Positions 26,102 through 34,965 of a stretch of DNA of 64,000 nucleotides are shown piece after piece (within the stretch, counting starts at the first letter, position 1; each line of letters starts with the position of its first letter). Source of the DNA: Campylobacter concisus (GTDB lineage Bacteria; Campylobacterota; Campylobacteria; Campylobacterales; Campylobacteraceae); assembly GCF_003049085.1 (NCBI RefSeq), contig NZ_PIQX01000004.1, positions 124,001 to 188,000 on the forward strand. Direction: 5' to 3'. Under the pieces are notes generated by a model. The model made no database searches. It saw nothing but the letters and a program-made list of their open reading frames with translations, and had not been told where the DNA came from. Both the position numbers and the translations under genes were made by a program.

Positions 26102-26780
26102 AAAGATAACCTACACCGTATAAATTTTTAATCACATCTTTGCCAAGCTTCCTTCTAAGCTCTTTTACGATCGTCTTTATCGCCTCTTTGCTTGGCTGCT
26201 CATACTCCCAAATATAATCAAAAATTTGTTCATAAGTTATAGTTTGATTTTTGTTGTTTAAAAAATACTCTAAAAGCCTACTTTCACTCTTACTTAGATG
26301 AGAAATTTCACCATTTATATAAAGTACTTTTTTGCCAAAATCGTATTCTAATTCATCATTTAGCCTAAGAGTCGGCTTACGTCCAACAAGCTCTAAAGCA
26401 ACGTCTTCTAGGGCTTTTATAAATGATTTTTTATCATATGGCTTTGCAAGATATCTTGTGATCTTTAGCTCAACTGCTCTCCACAAATACTCTTGCTCGA
26501 TGTGGCTTGATAAGATCACGATAGGAATTTTTTGATTTATAGTTCTTACTTTTTTAGCGATCTCTAGACCATCGATATTTGGCACGCTTATATCAAGCAC
26601 CAAAACATCATAAGCATCGCTCATCGCTAGCTCAAGTGCATCATAGCCATCTGTTACGCCATTTACTTCGGCAAAAAATAGCTCCAAAGAAGCACAAATA
26701 TTTTTTAAAATCGCCTCTTCATCTTCAAGGCAAAGGACCTTTTTGTTTGATAAAACGTCTAAAATATCATATTCTTGCAT
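26091..26780 (-). CDS. mccR: OmpR-family response regulator (MccR-like)
   Basis: A 229-residue response regulator. The receiver domain (about residues 10-125) has the acidic pair LCLEDEE, phospho-acceptor Asp in VLVLDISVPNIDG and Lys in LAKPYDKKS. A C-terminal winged helix (about 135-229) includes SKSESRLLEYFLNN and VVKELRRKLG-like recognition-helix residues. It lies directly upstream of mccS on the same strand with an 11-bp overlap. A GATAAT box about 24 bases before the start may be its promoter. It should activate the mccA operon. Confidence 0.9.
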   Translation of the reverse strand: MQEYDILDVLSNKKVLCLEDEEAILKNICASLELFFAEVNGVTDGYDALELAMSDAYDVLVLDISVPNIDGLEIAKKVRTINQKIPIVILSSHIEQEYLWRAVELKITRYLAKPYDKKSFIKALEDVALELVGRKPTLRLNDELEYDFGKKVLYINGEISHLSKSESRLLEYFLNNKNQTITYEQIFDYIWEYEQPSKEAIKTIVKELRRKLGKDVIKNLYGVGYLCEI

Positions 26781-26970
26781 AGCTTCATCTCGCTTTTTGA
26801 GCAGATATTATCACTTGGTAGCTTAAAAAATAAGATTATCTAAAAAATAATTCATACCAATATAAAAGACAGATTACTTTTAAAAACTAAACTATAAATT
26901 TTTGTTGAAGTGATTTGAAGTCTTGATTAAAATTTTTCTATGAGTACTATTTTGGATTTTCTAAAAATTT

Positions 26971-27005
26971 TAGCTATCGATCAATTTAAAAAAGAAAGAT
27001 AGCTA
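26971..27005 (-). terminator. Probable terminator after pyrE
   Basis: Arms TAGCTATC and GATAGCTA are perfectly complementary around a 19-base T-rich loop. On the minus strand they are followed by AAATTTTT. The structure lies 19 bases after the pyrE stop and would separate pyrE from mccR. The loop is long, so termination strength is uncertain. Confidence 0.4.
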
Positions 27006-27023
27006 TATTTATGGTATTAAATT

Positions 27024-27632
27024 TTAGTTGCCTCTGCTTCCAGGTTTGATCGCTTTGCTTCCATTTTTACAAAGTGGGCAATTCTCAGGCTCATAAATTT
27101 CAAACTCAAAATTTCCTAAAGCAAAAAACGGCTTATCGCTTGGCAGTTTTGCATTTGGCTTAGCTTCATTGTCTAAATTTGTAACCTTACAAAAGCCACG
27201 ATTCGCAAGTGCTGCAAAGCCAACTACCTCGCCGCCAAGGCTCTCTATCACGTGTGCTGCTTCAAGTGCCGAGCCGCCAGTCGTGATAATGTCCTCACAA
27301 ACGATAAATTTCTCGCCTTTTTTCACCTCAAAACCACGTCTAAGACTCATTATCTTTTCAACTCGCTCTGTAAATATAAATCGCTTCTTTGCTGCGCGAG
27401 CTAGCTCATACCCAGCTAAAATTCCTCCAAGTGCAGGCGAGCAAACGCTATCAAATTTAATGCCAAATTTCTCTATCACACGGGCAAGCTCATCAGCTAG
27501 CTTTCCAGCCAAAGCTGGATCTTCAAGCACCTTTGCACTTTGGAGATAAAACTGCGAGTGATTGCCACTGCTTAGTAAAAAATGCCCCTCTAAATACGCC
27601 CCAGCCTCTTTATAAATTTTCTCTAAATCCAT
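27024..27632 (-). CDS. pyrE: Orotate phosphoribosyltransferase
   Basis: Converts orotate and PRPP to OMP in pyrimidine synthesis. The PRPP-binding motif [22 protein letters not shown] is intact, and the N-terminal [19 protein letters not shown] segment is typical of the bacterial enzyme. It has 202 residues, the normal length, with a CXXC-containing C-terminal tail ([18 protein letters not shown]) of the kind seen in many epsilonproteobacterial versions. It is probably transcribed alone. Confidence 0.95.
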   Translation of the reverse strand: MDLEKIYKEAGAYLEGHFLLSSGNHSQFYLQSAKVLEDPALAGKLADELARVIEKFGIKFDSVCSPALGGILAGYELARAAKKRFIFTERVEKIMSLRRGFEVKKGEKFIVCEDIITTGGSALEAAHVIESLGGEVVGFAALANRGFCKVTNLDNEAKPNAKLPSDKPFFALGNFEFEIYEPENCPLCKNGSKAIKPGSRGN

Positions 27633-27718
27633 CGTTTTTTCCTTTTAAAATTTACTCAAAATCTTAACACAAGCCCACTTAAGCCACTCTTTTTAAAATT
27701 TAATAAGCCACACATTTG

Positions 27719-27724
27719 TATAAT
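27719..27724 (+). promoter_or_regulatory. -10 box (TATAAT) for the YuiF/NhaC-type transporter
   Basis: ATTTGTATAATCTC contains a perfect TATAAT preceded by TTTG, in the context of Campylobacter sigma-70 promoters. It lies 27 bases before the ATG at 27752, leaving room for an AAAGGA ribosome site. Confidence 0.55.
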
Positions 27725-27751
27725 CTCTCAACACTCACAAAAAGGACGCTC

Positions 27752-29119
27752 ATGCTTATATTTAACCCTGTTGTTTTTAGCATTTTGGTAATGACGATAC
27801 TTTGTCTATTGCGTTTTAACATTTTGCTTTCTATCCTTATCTCTGCTCTTGTTGCGGGAGTAATGTATAAGCATGGATTTAGTGGATTTGAAAGTGGCAT
27901 TGCAGGTGGGATAGATAGCCTCTTTACAGCCCTAAAAGAGACTACACAAAGCCTCATAAGCGGTATGCAAGGCAATCTTGAAACATCGCTTAGTTATATT
28001 TTGCTTGGTGCTTTAGCAGCCGCCATCGCAAATACAAATTTAACTGCTATCTTGATAAATGCTTTGAGTAAATTCCTTAGCTCAAATAAAGTGATTTTTA
28101 TACTAACTATTGCATTTATAGCGTGCTTATCTCAAAATTTAATCCCAGTTCACATAGCTTTTATACCTATTTTAATCCCGCCACTTCTTGCTATTATGAA
28201 CAAAATGGGAATAGATAGACGTGCCGTGGCTTGTGCTTTGACATTTGGTCTTCAAGCACCTTATGTAAGCCTTAGCGTTGGCTTTGGTCTGCTTTTTCAC
28301 AATATCTTAAAAAAAGAGCTAGCAAATAACGGCATAACCACATCTATTTCCGATATCTCTTCTGTTATGTGGATAGGTGGCGCTTCTATGCTTATCGGAC
28401 TTATCCTTGCCATACTTTTTTATGGTAAAAAAAGAGTTTATAAAACTTCAAAATTTGAAAAAGAAGAGCTTGATGAGATCGAGCGTGCAAAAAGCCTTGA
28501 GATGACTAAAAAGGAGTGGGCGGTTCTAGCTGGTGCGGTAGTGGCTTTTGTCGTACAAATTTACACATCACTCTTGCCACTTGGCGCACTACTTGGACTT
28601 TTAGTCATGGTTGTTTTTGGCGGCATCGAATACAAAAAAGTAGATAAGATCATGGATAACGGCCTTGCTATGATGGGATTTATCGCTTTTATCATGCTAG
28701 TTGCTGCAGGTTATGGCACTATCTTAAGAGAGAGCGGTGGCATAGACGAGCTTGTAAAATATGCTAGCTTGGTATCTGGCGGCAAGATAGGCGGAGCATT
28801 TTTGATGCTACTTATCGGTCTTTTAGTCACGATGGGCATAGGCACTAGCTTTGGTACGATACCTATCTTAGCTTCTATCTATGTGCCACTATGCGTTAGT
28901 CTTGGTTTTGGCGTACCAGCCATCATTTTGTTAGTTGGCATAGCTGCAGCTCTAGGGGATGCTGGAAGTCCTGCAAGCGATAGCACACTTGGGCCGACAA
29001 GCGGTCTAAATGCCGATAATGAGCACAATCACATATATGATACTTGTGTGCCTACATTTGTATTTTTCAATATCCCACTTATCATCGGTGGCATCGTAGG
29101 TGCAATGATACTTGGATAA
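27752..29119 (+). CDS. NhaC-superfamily membrane transporter (YuiF/COG2056-like)
   Basis: The ATG at 27752 follows AAAGGA by five bases and a TATAAT box; a TTG further upstream lies inside the promoter and is unlikely. The 455-residue protein has about eleven to twelve membrane segments. The C-terminal GDAGSPASDSTLGPTSGLNADNEHNHIYDTC stretch is the conserved signature of the Na+/H+ antiporter-like COG2056 group, whose Bacillus member YuiF is a predicted histidine transporter. Substrate could be an amino acid or Na+/H+. A strong terminator follows. Confidence 0.8.
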   Translation: MLIFNPVVFSILVMTILCLLRFNILLSILISALVAGVMYKHGFSGFESGIAGGIDSLFTALKETTQSLISGMQGNLETSLSYILLGALAAAIANTNLTAILINALSKFLSSNKVIFILTIAFIACLSQNLIPVHIAFIPILIPPLLAIMNKMGIDRRAVACALTFGLQAPYVSLSVGFGLLFHNILKKELANNGITTSISDISSVMWIGGASMLIGLILAILFYGKKRVYKTSKFEKEELDEIERAKSLEMTKKEWAVLAGAVVAFVVQIYTSLLPLGALLGLLVMVVFGGIEYKKVDKIMDNGLAMMGFIAFIMLVAAGYGTILRESGGIDELVKYASLVSGGKIGGAFLMLLIGLLVTMGIGTSFGTIPILASIYVPLCVSLGFGVPAIILLVGIAAALGDAGSPASDSTLGPTSGLNADNEHNHIYDTCVPTFVFFNIPLIIGGIVGAMILG

Positions 29120-29151
29120 AATTTGGCGTTAATTACGCCAAATTTCTTTTT
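29118..29151 (+). terminator. Intrinsic terminator after the YuiF-like transporter
   Basis: Perfect 11-bp stem AAATTTGGCGT/ACGCCAAATTT with a 5-base loop, starting at the stop codon, followed by CTTTTTATTTCTT. This is a good Rho-independent terminator and separates the transporter from the sigma-54 promoter of flgE2. Confidence 0.85.
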
Positions 29152-29181
29152 ATTTCTTCTGCTTTTTATCAATATAAATTT

Positions 29182-29200
29182 TTGGAACATCTTTTGCTTT
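29182..29200 (+). promoter_or_regulatory. Sigma-54 promoter of flgE2
   Basis: TTGGAACATCTTTTGCTTT has GG at 29184-29185 and GC at 29196-29197 with exactly ten bases between. This matches the -24/-12 sigma-54 pattern of Campylobacter hook and basal-body genes, which need RpoN and the FlgSR system. Confidence 0.8.
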
Positions 29201-29240
29201 TGAAAAATATAAAAATTTAAAATGCAAAAAGGATAAGTCA

Positions 29241-31700
29241 ATGATGAGATCACTTTGGTCTGGTGTTTCAGGCCTACAAGCCCACCAGATAGCCATGGAC
29301 GTAGAGGGCAACAACATCGCAAACGTCAATACTTATGGTTATAAATACAACCGTGCAAACTTTGCTGATATACTAAGCCAAACTCCAAGAGTTGCTACTG
29401 CTCCACAAGGTCAGCTAGGCGGTCAAAACGCTATGCAAATAGGTCTAGGAACGACTATAAACTCAACTACAAGAATTTTCTCTCAAGGCACACTAACATC
29501 TACTGATAAGCAAACAGACCTTGCACTTCAAGGAAATGGTTTCTTCGTCGTATCTCCAGATGGCGGAACAACAAGATACTATACAAGAAATGGTGACTTT
29601 GTCCGTGATAAAGCTGGAAATTTTGTAAACAATAGTGGCTATATCGTTCAAGGCTGGACAAGAGATGAAGAGACTGGCACTATTGACTCAACTGGACCGA
29701 TAAAAAATATTGTGATCAAAGAGGGCCTTACTACTCCAGCAAGAGCGACAACAGAAGTAAAGATAAAAGGCAACCTTGACTCAGGCAACACTATCGGTCA
29801 AAGAAGTACGCCTATATATTCACTGGACTCAGTAGCTGGCGGCATAGACTATGACAATGATGGCAGAGTGGGTCCAAATGAAGCGCATAATGAAAACGAT
29901 GTAAATAACAATAAATTTTATACAAACTCAAGAAACGAGCAAATTTTAACAGAGCGTGGTGTCGATCTTGGTGTTACATTTGACGAGCTTGGAAATGGTC
30001 TTGCTCTAAGAGACAAACAAGGCATATGGGTAAGCTATGCAAATGCTAAAACACATAAATTTATTATTGGTAGCGGTGATCCACACGATGTTGGTTCACT
30101 TCGTGGGGATCAAACCTTGAACATAACTTTAAACGGCGAAAAAATAGGTCCAAAAACTGTAAAAAGTATCAGTGATATTGCAGCTGCTATAAATGCCCAG
30201 TATAACAAAACTGGCGTTAGTGCTGAAATTTCAGAGGGCAACAAACTAACACTTATAAATAGAAATAACTCTGGTACTACAAAAGAGACAAAAAACATAC
30301 ACTTAACAGTAGAAGCTGGCGACACACTGGCAGCAGCTCCAGGTGGTGGTTTAGCAAATACAACCATTATCACAGCTTACCAATATGTCTATACAAGCTC
30401 ACAAACAACAGCTATTCACCAAAATACTGATGCGATGCCAAGACAAGTAACCACCACAGAAGATCTTCGTGCTGCTATGCAAAAAGATGCTAGAGAATAT
30501 GTTGATTATAATGGAGATGGCAATGGAACAATACCAGCCGATACTGGTGCTCCAGTCGAAATAAAAAGGGTAAAAGCACTTGGATTACGTACAAGTGCTG
30601 CTGTTTCTGGTGAGATCAACCCACCTTATAAAGCCAAATATGACGCAGCTGTAGCAGCTCTAGTAGCTCAAAACCCTACTGCAAGTGAAGACGATAAAAT
30701 AAAAGCTGGCCTTAAAGCAGCAGCTGGAAACCTAAATGATGGAGTTAAGATAACAGTAAATAAATCTGGTCAATTTCAACTAGAAAATCCAGCAGATGAC
30801 GTAGCCGACCAAGCTCTTTATATGACAGTTACTGGACTAACAGAGCCAGCAAAAGATGCTAGTACTGCTGCCGTAAATGAAAATGTTAGACTTACAACTA
30901 TGATAAAAGCACTTGATGGCGCACTAAGCCCAGGTCAAGCACTAAGAGCGAGCGGCAAGATGATGATGTCTAGCCACGGCTCAACAGCTGAAATCTTTGA
31001 CTCACTTGGCTCAAAACACACAGTTAGTATCAAATGGGCAAAGACAGGCACTACAAAAGATGGTGGAACTGAGTGGAACATGGTGATCCAAGTACCAGAG
31101 CCTGCTAAGATAAACTATTCAGGCGAGGGCCCAGATAACGTTATAACTGGAACAGCTAGATTTAACGCAAATGGCTCACTTGCAAGTTTTCACCCATCAA
31201 CGATAACTTTTTCAGCTAACAACGGCTCACAAGGCGGACAAAGTGTCAATCTAAATTTTGGTTTGGGAACTGATTTTAACGGACTAACAAGCTTTGATAA
31301 AGACTCATCAACTGACTCTATCTCACAAGATGGCTACACAGGTGGCACTCTAAATGGCATAAAAATAGATGAGACTGGAACGATAATAGGCTCATTTTCA
31401 AATGGTCAAAGCTTTGGCCTGGCTAAAGTAGCACTTGCTACCTTTACAAACAACGAAGGTCTTCAAAGCGAGGGCGGAAATGTCTTTTCACAAACCGCAA
31501 ACTCAGGTGAAGCAGTCATCGGTGCAGCTGGTACAGGCGATAAGGGAACGATCGCAGCTTCAAAACTTGAAGCTAGTAACGTCGATCTAAGCCGTGCGCT
31601 AACAGATCTTATTGTTATCCAAAGAGGTTTCCAAGCAAACTCAAAAACGATCACAACAAGTGATGAGATGCTAAACACACTTCTTCAATTAAAACAATAA
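29241..31700 (+). CDS. flgE2: Large flagellar hook protein (FlgE2 type)
   Basis: An 819-residue hook-family protein. The N terminus MMRSLWSGVSGLQAHQIAMDVEGNNIANVNTYGYK is the rod-hook-filament axial motif. The C terminus (SRALTDLIVIQRGFQANSKTITTSDEMLNTLLQLKQ) forms the matching coiled core. Between them is a long Thr/Ala/Asp-rich surface region of roughly 500 residues, which accounts for the large size. A sigma-54 promoter lies about 40 bases before the start and AAAAGGA is the ribosome site. A second, shorter hook gene is at 42969-44570. In C. jejuni flgE2 is recalled as encoding the main hook subunit. Confidence 0.9.
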   Translation: MMRSLWSGVSGLQAHQIAMDVEGNNIANVNTYGYKYNRANFADILSQTPRVATAPQGQLGGQNAMQIGLGTTINSTTRIFSQGTLTSTDKQTDLALQGNGFFVVSPDGGTTRYYTRNGDFVRDKAGNFVNNSGYIVQGWTRDEETGTIDSTGPIKNIVIKEGLTTPARATTEVKIKGNLDSGNTIGQRSTPIYSLDSVAGGIDYDNDGRVGPNEAHNENDVNNNKFYTNSRNEQILTERGVDLGVTFDELGNGLALRDKQGIWVSYANAKTHKFIIGSGDPHDVGSLRGDQTLNITLNGEKIGPKTVKSISDIAAAINAQYNKTGVSAEISEGNKLTLINRNNSGTTKETKNIHLTVEAGDTLAAAPGGGLANTTIITAYQYVYTSSQTTAIHQNTDAMPRQVTTTEDLRAAMQKDAREYVDYNGDGNGTIPADTGAPVEIKRVKALGLRTSAAVSGEINPPYKAKYDAAVAALVAQNPTASEDDKIKAGLKAAAGNLNDGVKITVNKSGQFQLENPADDVADQALYMTVTGLTEPAKDASTAAVNENVRLTTMIKALDGALSPGQALRASGKMMMSSHGSTAEIFDSLGSKHTVSIKWAKTGTTKDGGTEWNMVIQVPEPAKINYSGEGPDNVITGTARFNANGSLASFHPSTITFSANNGSQGGQSVNLNFGLGTDFNGLTSFDKDSSTDSISQDGYTGGTLNGIKIDETGTIIGSFSNGQSFGLAKVALATFTNNEGLQSEGGNVFSQTANSGEAVIGAAGTGDKGTIAASKLEASNVDLSRALTDLIVIQRGFQANSKTITTSDEMLNTLLQLKQ

Positions 31701-31717
31701 TAACTAAGACTTTTACA

Positions 31718-31740
31718 AAAGGGAGCGTTTGTCTCCCTTT
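31718..31740 (+). terminator. Probable terminator after flgE2
   Basis: Stem AAAGGGAG/CTCCCTTT with a 7-base loop begins 18 bases after the flgE2 stop. Only three T residues close the stem before GAAATTT, so termination may be partial. Confidence 0.6.
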
Positions 31741-31780
31741 GAAATTTATGCTTTAAATTTACAAATAAAATCAGCCTTCT

Positions 31781-31810
31781 TTTTGTAAAATGTTAAAAAA
31801 TTTTACAAAA
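31781..31810. promoter_or_regulatory. Palindrome just upstream of thyX
   Basis: Eleven-base arms TTTTGTAAAAT and ATTTTACAAAA are perfectly complementary around an 8-base spacer and end 8 bases before the thyX ATG. The left arm contains a -10-like TAAAAT. It could be an operator or a hairpin affecting the ribosome site (AAAAGAG). AT-rich composition raises the chance of coincidence, but 11 of 11 matches is notable. Confidence 0.35.
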
Positions 31811-31818
31811 GAGAAAAA

Positions 31819-32448
31819 ATGCAAGTAACACTACTAAATCACACTCCACTAAATATCTGCTCACACGCGATCCGCACATGCTGGCAAAGCTTTGAAAAAG
31901 GCGACAACGGCGGCGAAAAAGATGTTGAGCTAATAGATAGAGTAGGCAATAAATTTAAACACGCTTCAACGCTAGAGCACCTATACTATAACTTCTACAT
32001 CCAAGGCATCTCTCGCGCACTACTTCAAGAGCTAGCCCGCCACCGCTTGGCAAGTCTAAGCGTCAAATCAACTCGCTACACACTAAAAGAGCTAAAAAAA
32101 GAGGAGAAATTTGAAGTAGGACAGTTTGAGCGCGCGGCTAAATTTATCGTACTAACAAATGACGAACTAGTCGATAACGCAAGCATAAAAGCGCTTGAAA
32201 ATTTGCGTGAAATTTTAGCCTCAACCACAAAAAGCCTTGACATCATCAAATACTGCTTGCCAGAGTGCTATAAAACTGAGCTTACATGGAGCATAAATGC
32301 TAGAAGCTTGCAAAATTTCATCTCACTAAGAAGCTCAAAATCAGCCCTTTGGGAGATAAGAAATTTAGCAAATGCTATCTACGATGCCTTGCCTGAAGAG
32401 CATAAATTTATCTTTGAAAAGTGCTTGCCAGAGGATGAGCAAAACTAA
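31819..32448 (+). CDS. thyX: FAD-dependent thymidylate synthase ThyX
   Basis: Makes dTMP from dUMP using methylene-tetrahydrofolate and NADPH, with FAD. The signature RHRX7S is present as Arg74-His75-Arg76 through Ser84 (RHRLASLSVKS). Length 209 fits the family. ThyX replaces ThyA in Campylobacterota. It is a single gene, convergent with the methyltransferase gene that follows. Confidence 0.96.
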   Translation: MQVTLLNHTPLNICSHAIRTCWQSFEKGDNGGEKDVELIDRVGNKFKHASTLEHLYYNFYIQGISRALLQELARHRLASLSVKSTRYTLKELKKEEKFEVGQFERAAKFIVLTNDELVDNASIKALENLREILASTTKSLDIIKYCLPECYKTELTWSINARSLQNFISLRSSKSALWEIRNLANAIYDALPEEHKFIFEKCLPEDEQN

Positions 32449-32500
32449 CATTTATGTTAGTGTGATTTGTGATTTAGAAGTGATGAAATGAGCGCTAAAT

Positions 32501-33607
32501 TTACTTTTGTAAAACGTAAAGAAGCTCGTCTACGTGGATGTTTCTGGCTTTTAAATTTCTGCTACCGCGGTAGGCATTGTATTTTTGACGAAGCAGATGA
32601 ACCTTGCCCATCTGCTTTAAATTTTTATCAAATTCATCTTGATTGATAAAGCCCTCTGAGTTAAACGAGATAAGCACAAATTTCGCCTTTAAATTTGCTA
32701 TGAGCTCGAAAAATGCCTCGCTTGCTGATGATTTTTTATTAAAAACTGATCTATTCCAGTCCTTTGCTATGCCTGAAACTTTTGAAATTTTACTTGGCTC
32801 TTCATAGCTTGCGATGAGATTTAGCATGAAGTAGTTTGAGCCGTATGGATGCTGGTTATAAGGCGGGTCAAGATAGACTAGATCAAGCCCATCAAGCTCT
32901 TTTGCCAGTAAATTTGCGTCCTTTTGATAGACCTCAAATGGCACGTTAAAATTTGAGAAAATTGGCTTAGTCAAATTTATATCAGAAGTGATCCTTGATA
33001 TGGCATTTTGTCCCCTGCCACCAAACTGACCGATACCATCTTTATTTTTATGAAAACCTTTAAAAATTCCACTTGTATTTGCATGCACACTTGCACTATA
33101 AAGTAGTGGAGCTATGAAAAATTTTCTCATCTCAGCCGGCACTAGCTCATCTATGAGCCTTCTTGCAGTGTCAATGAATATGGCATTTTTTCTTGTGTAA
33201 AAGACCCGCTCGCCAAAAGCGATATTTTCATCATCTTTTGGAGCGTAAAGTTTTGTTATAAAGCCTTCAGAAAGATTATCTTCTATCTCTTTTTCAAGTC
33301 TTTTTTGCCAGAAATTTATCTCATTTTTTAGTTCATTTGTGGCGTTTTGCAGGTAGCATGAGTTTGTGATGAAGCTGTAAAGCTCTAAGTCGTTTGCGAC
33401 TAGAAATTCGCTATTTTGCTTTAAAAACCTAGCCACCACACCACTTCCACTAAAGAGGTCGCAGCAGCTAAGCTTTTCTTTTTTAAGCTCGTCTTTTGCG
33501 TATTTTACGCCTAGATCTATAAAGCCTAAAAGAGAGCGTTTATTGCCAAGATAGGTTAAAATTTGCTCTTTTAGATAGGCTTGATTTTCTTGTTTAGCTG
33601 GCTTCAA
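32501..33607 (-). CDS. D12-class DNA adenine-N6 methyltransferase
   Basis: A 368-residue DNA methylase. The SAM-binding motif LFSGSG is at residues 51-56, and the catalytic DPPY at 247-250 is inside LVYLDPPYNQHPYGSNYF. The order (FxGxG before DPPY) and the N-terminal LTYLGNKRSLLGFI segment mark the D12/Dam-type alpha class. No restriction gene is adjacent, so it looks like an orphan methylase. It lies one base after luxS, an operon unusual for a methylase and pointing to stable housekeeping. Recognition sequence unknown; it may regulate genes, replication or DNA uptake discrimination. Confidence 0.88.
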   Translation of the reverse strand: MKPAKQENQAYLKEQILTYLGNKRSLLGFIDLGVKYAKDELKKEKLSCCDLFSGSGVVARFLKQNSEFLVANDLELYSFITNSCYLQNATNELKNEINFWQKRLEKEIEDNLSEGFITKLYAPKDDENIAFGERVFYTRKNAIFIDTARRLIDELVPAEMRKFFIAPLLYSASVHANTSGIFKGFHKNKDGIGQFGGRGQNAISRITSDINLTKPIFSNFNVPFEVYQKDANLLAKELDGLDLVYLDPPYNQHPYGSNYFMLNLIASYEEPSKISKVSGIAKDWNRSVFNKKSSASEAFFELIANLKAKFVLISFNSEGFINQDEFDKNLKQMGKVHLLRQKYNAYRGSRNLKARNIHVDELLYVLQK

Positions 33608-33608
33608 A

Positions 33609-34124
33609 TCAGTGCTTTTTTAGTCCCATAGCATCAACGTCAAGCTTGATCTCATCGTTATTTATGATGACTAAGCCAAGATCAAGAATTTTCTTTGCTA
33701 TGGCGTGTGCTTCATCAAGTGAGTGCATCTTGTAAGTACCGCATTGAAATTTATTTAGCTCTGGGATTTTATCTTGATCTTTGACTTCTAAAATATCTTT
33801 CATAGAGGCTAACCATGCCTTTTTTACAGCTTCTTCGCTAGGTGTGCCGATCACACTCATATAAAAGCCAGTTCTACAGCCCATCGGCGAGATGTCGATG
33901 ATCTCTACGCCGTTGCCATTTAGATGGTTTCTCATAAAGCCAGCAAATAAATGTTCTAAAGTGTGAGTACCTTTCTCTGGTAAAATTTCTTCATTTGGCT
34001 TGCAAAATCTCAAGTCAAAAACACTTATATCATCACCCTTTGGCGTTTTCATACTTTTTGCTAGTCTTACTCCTGGGGCTTTCATCTTCACATGATCTAC
34101 ACAAAAACTATCAAGTAATGGCAT
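33609..34124 (-). CDS. luxS: S-ribosylhomocysteine lyase LuxS
   Basis: Cleaves S-ribosylhomocysteine to homocysteine and DPD, the precursor of autoinducer-2, in the activated methyl cycle. Metal ligands His54 and His58 with catalytic Glu57 lie in HTLEH, Cys83 is in [10 protein letters not shown] and Cys128 is the third metal ligand. It has 171 residues, normal length. AAAGGAG precedes the ATG, and a TAGAAT -10-like box is about 25 bases upstream. It is likely cotranscribed with the adenine methyltransferase, both linked to SAM metabolism. Confidence 0.97.
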   Translation of the reverse strand: MPLLDSFCVDHVKMKAPGVRLAKSMKTPKGDDISVFDLRFCKPNEEILPEKGTHTLEHLFAGFMRNHLNGNGVEIIDISPMGCRTGFYMSVIGTPSEEAVKKAWLASMKDILEVKDQDKIPELNKFQCGTYKMHSLDEAHAIAKKILDLGLVIINNDEIKLDVDAMGLKKH

Positions 34125-34258
34125 ATCTTCTCCTTTAAATTTTTGGTAATTCTAGCGTAAAAAATGTTTAAAATTTAAAGGCTCATGCAAAATTTCACAT
34201 AAGCCTTGTAATATCTGAATGTTTGTGGGTATTAAAATAATAAAAATTTTACTTACTA

Positions 34259-34948
34259 TTATAAATTTCTCATATATTCTGTGCTATAAATAGCTTGAAT
34301 ACGTCTTTCCATGTCACTATACCAACTTTTTGGAAGAGTAGTAAGAGAGTTAAATTTCTCTAGTAAATTTAAATTTTTATTTGGTGCGAAAAAGAGCCTA
34401 TTTATCTCCAAAATGCTCATGCCAACTTCATCCTTTTTGATGATCTCTATGGTGTCACCTGCTTTGCATGATCCTGGAGTGATGACGCGGTAGTACCAGC
34501 CAGTTAAGCCGGTTTCAAAGATGTGAGTAGCCATATTTTCATTGCCCCATCTTTTTGAGAGCTTAAAGCATGGCTTTCTAGGCTGTGAGACTTGAAGGAT
34601 TAGTGAGCCGATTTTATGTATATCACCTATACAGACACTACTCTCATCGAGTCCATCAATGCATAAATTCTCACCCATAGCTCCATAAGCCATATTTTTT
34701 AATCCTAAAAAACTCTCCCACTGGGCATAGTTTGAAAACGAATTTGCAAATATAGCTTTTTCTGGACCTCCATGGTGCTTTGTATCAGCGACGCTATCGC
34801 CCACAAAGCCAAGTTCATTTGCAAAAATTTCACCATTTTGAGCTACTTTAAATATAGCTGAACTCCATGGTGTATTTAGCTTATTAGTAGCACTTTGCGA
34901 GCCATAGTTTTTTACCTCACCGATTAGTAAAGCTTTTAATGTTGCCAT
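34259..34948 (-). CDS. MOSC-domain protein (YiiM-like)
   Basis: A 229-residue protein with a MOSC beta-barrel. The conserved cysteine region is QPRKPCFKLSKRWGN, preceded by the GDSVADTKHHGGPEKAIF motif and GENLCIDGL, as in the YiiM/YuaD group. These proteins bind molybdopterin and some reduce N-hydroxylated compounds such as 6-hydroxylaminopurine. The window also encodes a molybdoenzyme of the TorA type, but no link is shown. It lies 17 bases after ruvC on the same strand. Confidence 0.85.
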   Translation of the reverse strand: MATLKALLIGEVKNYGSQSATNKLNTPWSSAIFKVAQNGEIFANELGFVGDSVADTKHHGGPEKAIFANSFSNYAQWESFLGLKNMAYGAMGENLCIDGLDESSVCIGDIHKIGSLILQVSQPRKPCFKLSKRWGNENMATHIFETGLTGWYYRVITPGSCKAGDTIEIIKKDEVGMSILEINRLFFAPNKNLNLLEKFNSLTTLPKSWYSDMERRIQAIYSTEYMRNL

Positions 34949-34965
34949 CTTTTTCCTATCAAAAT

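Noticed and set aside
26940-27002. 20-codon frame starting MSTILDFLKILAIDQF between mccR and pyrE
   Set aside because: No ribosome site, and it coincides with the arms of the putative pyrE terminator hairpin. Probably chance.
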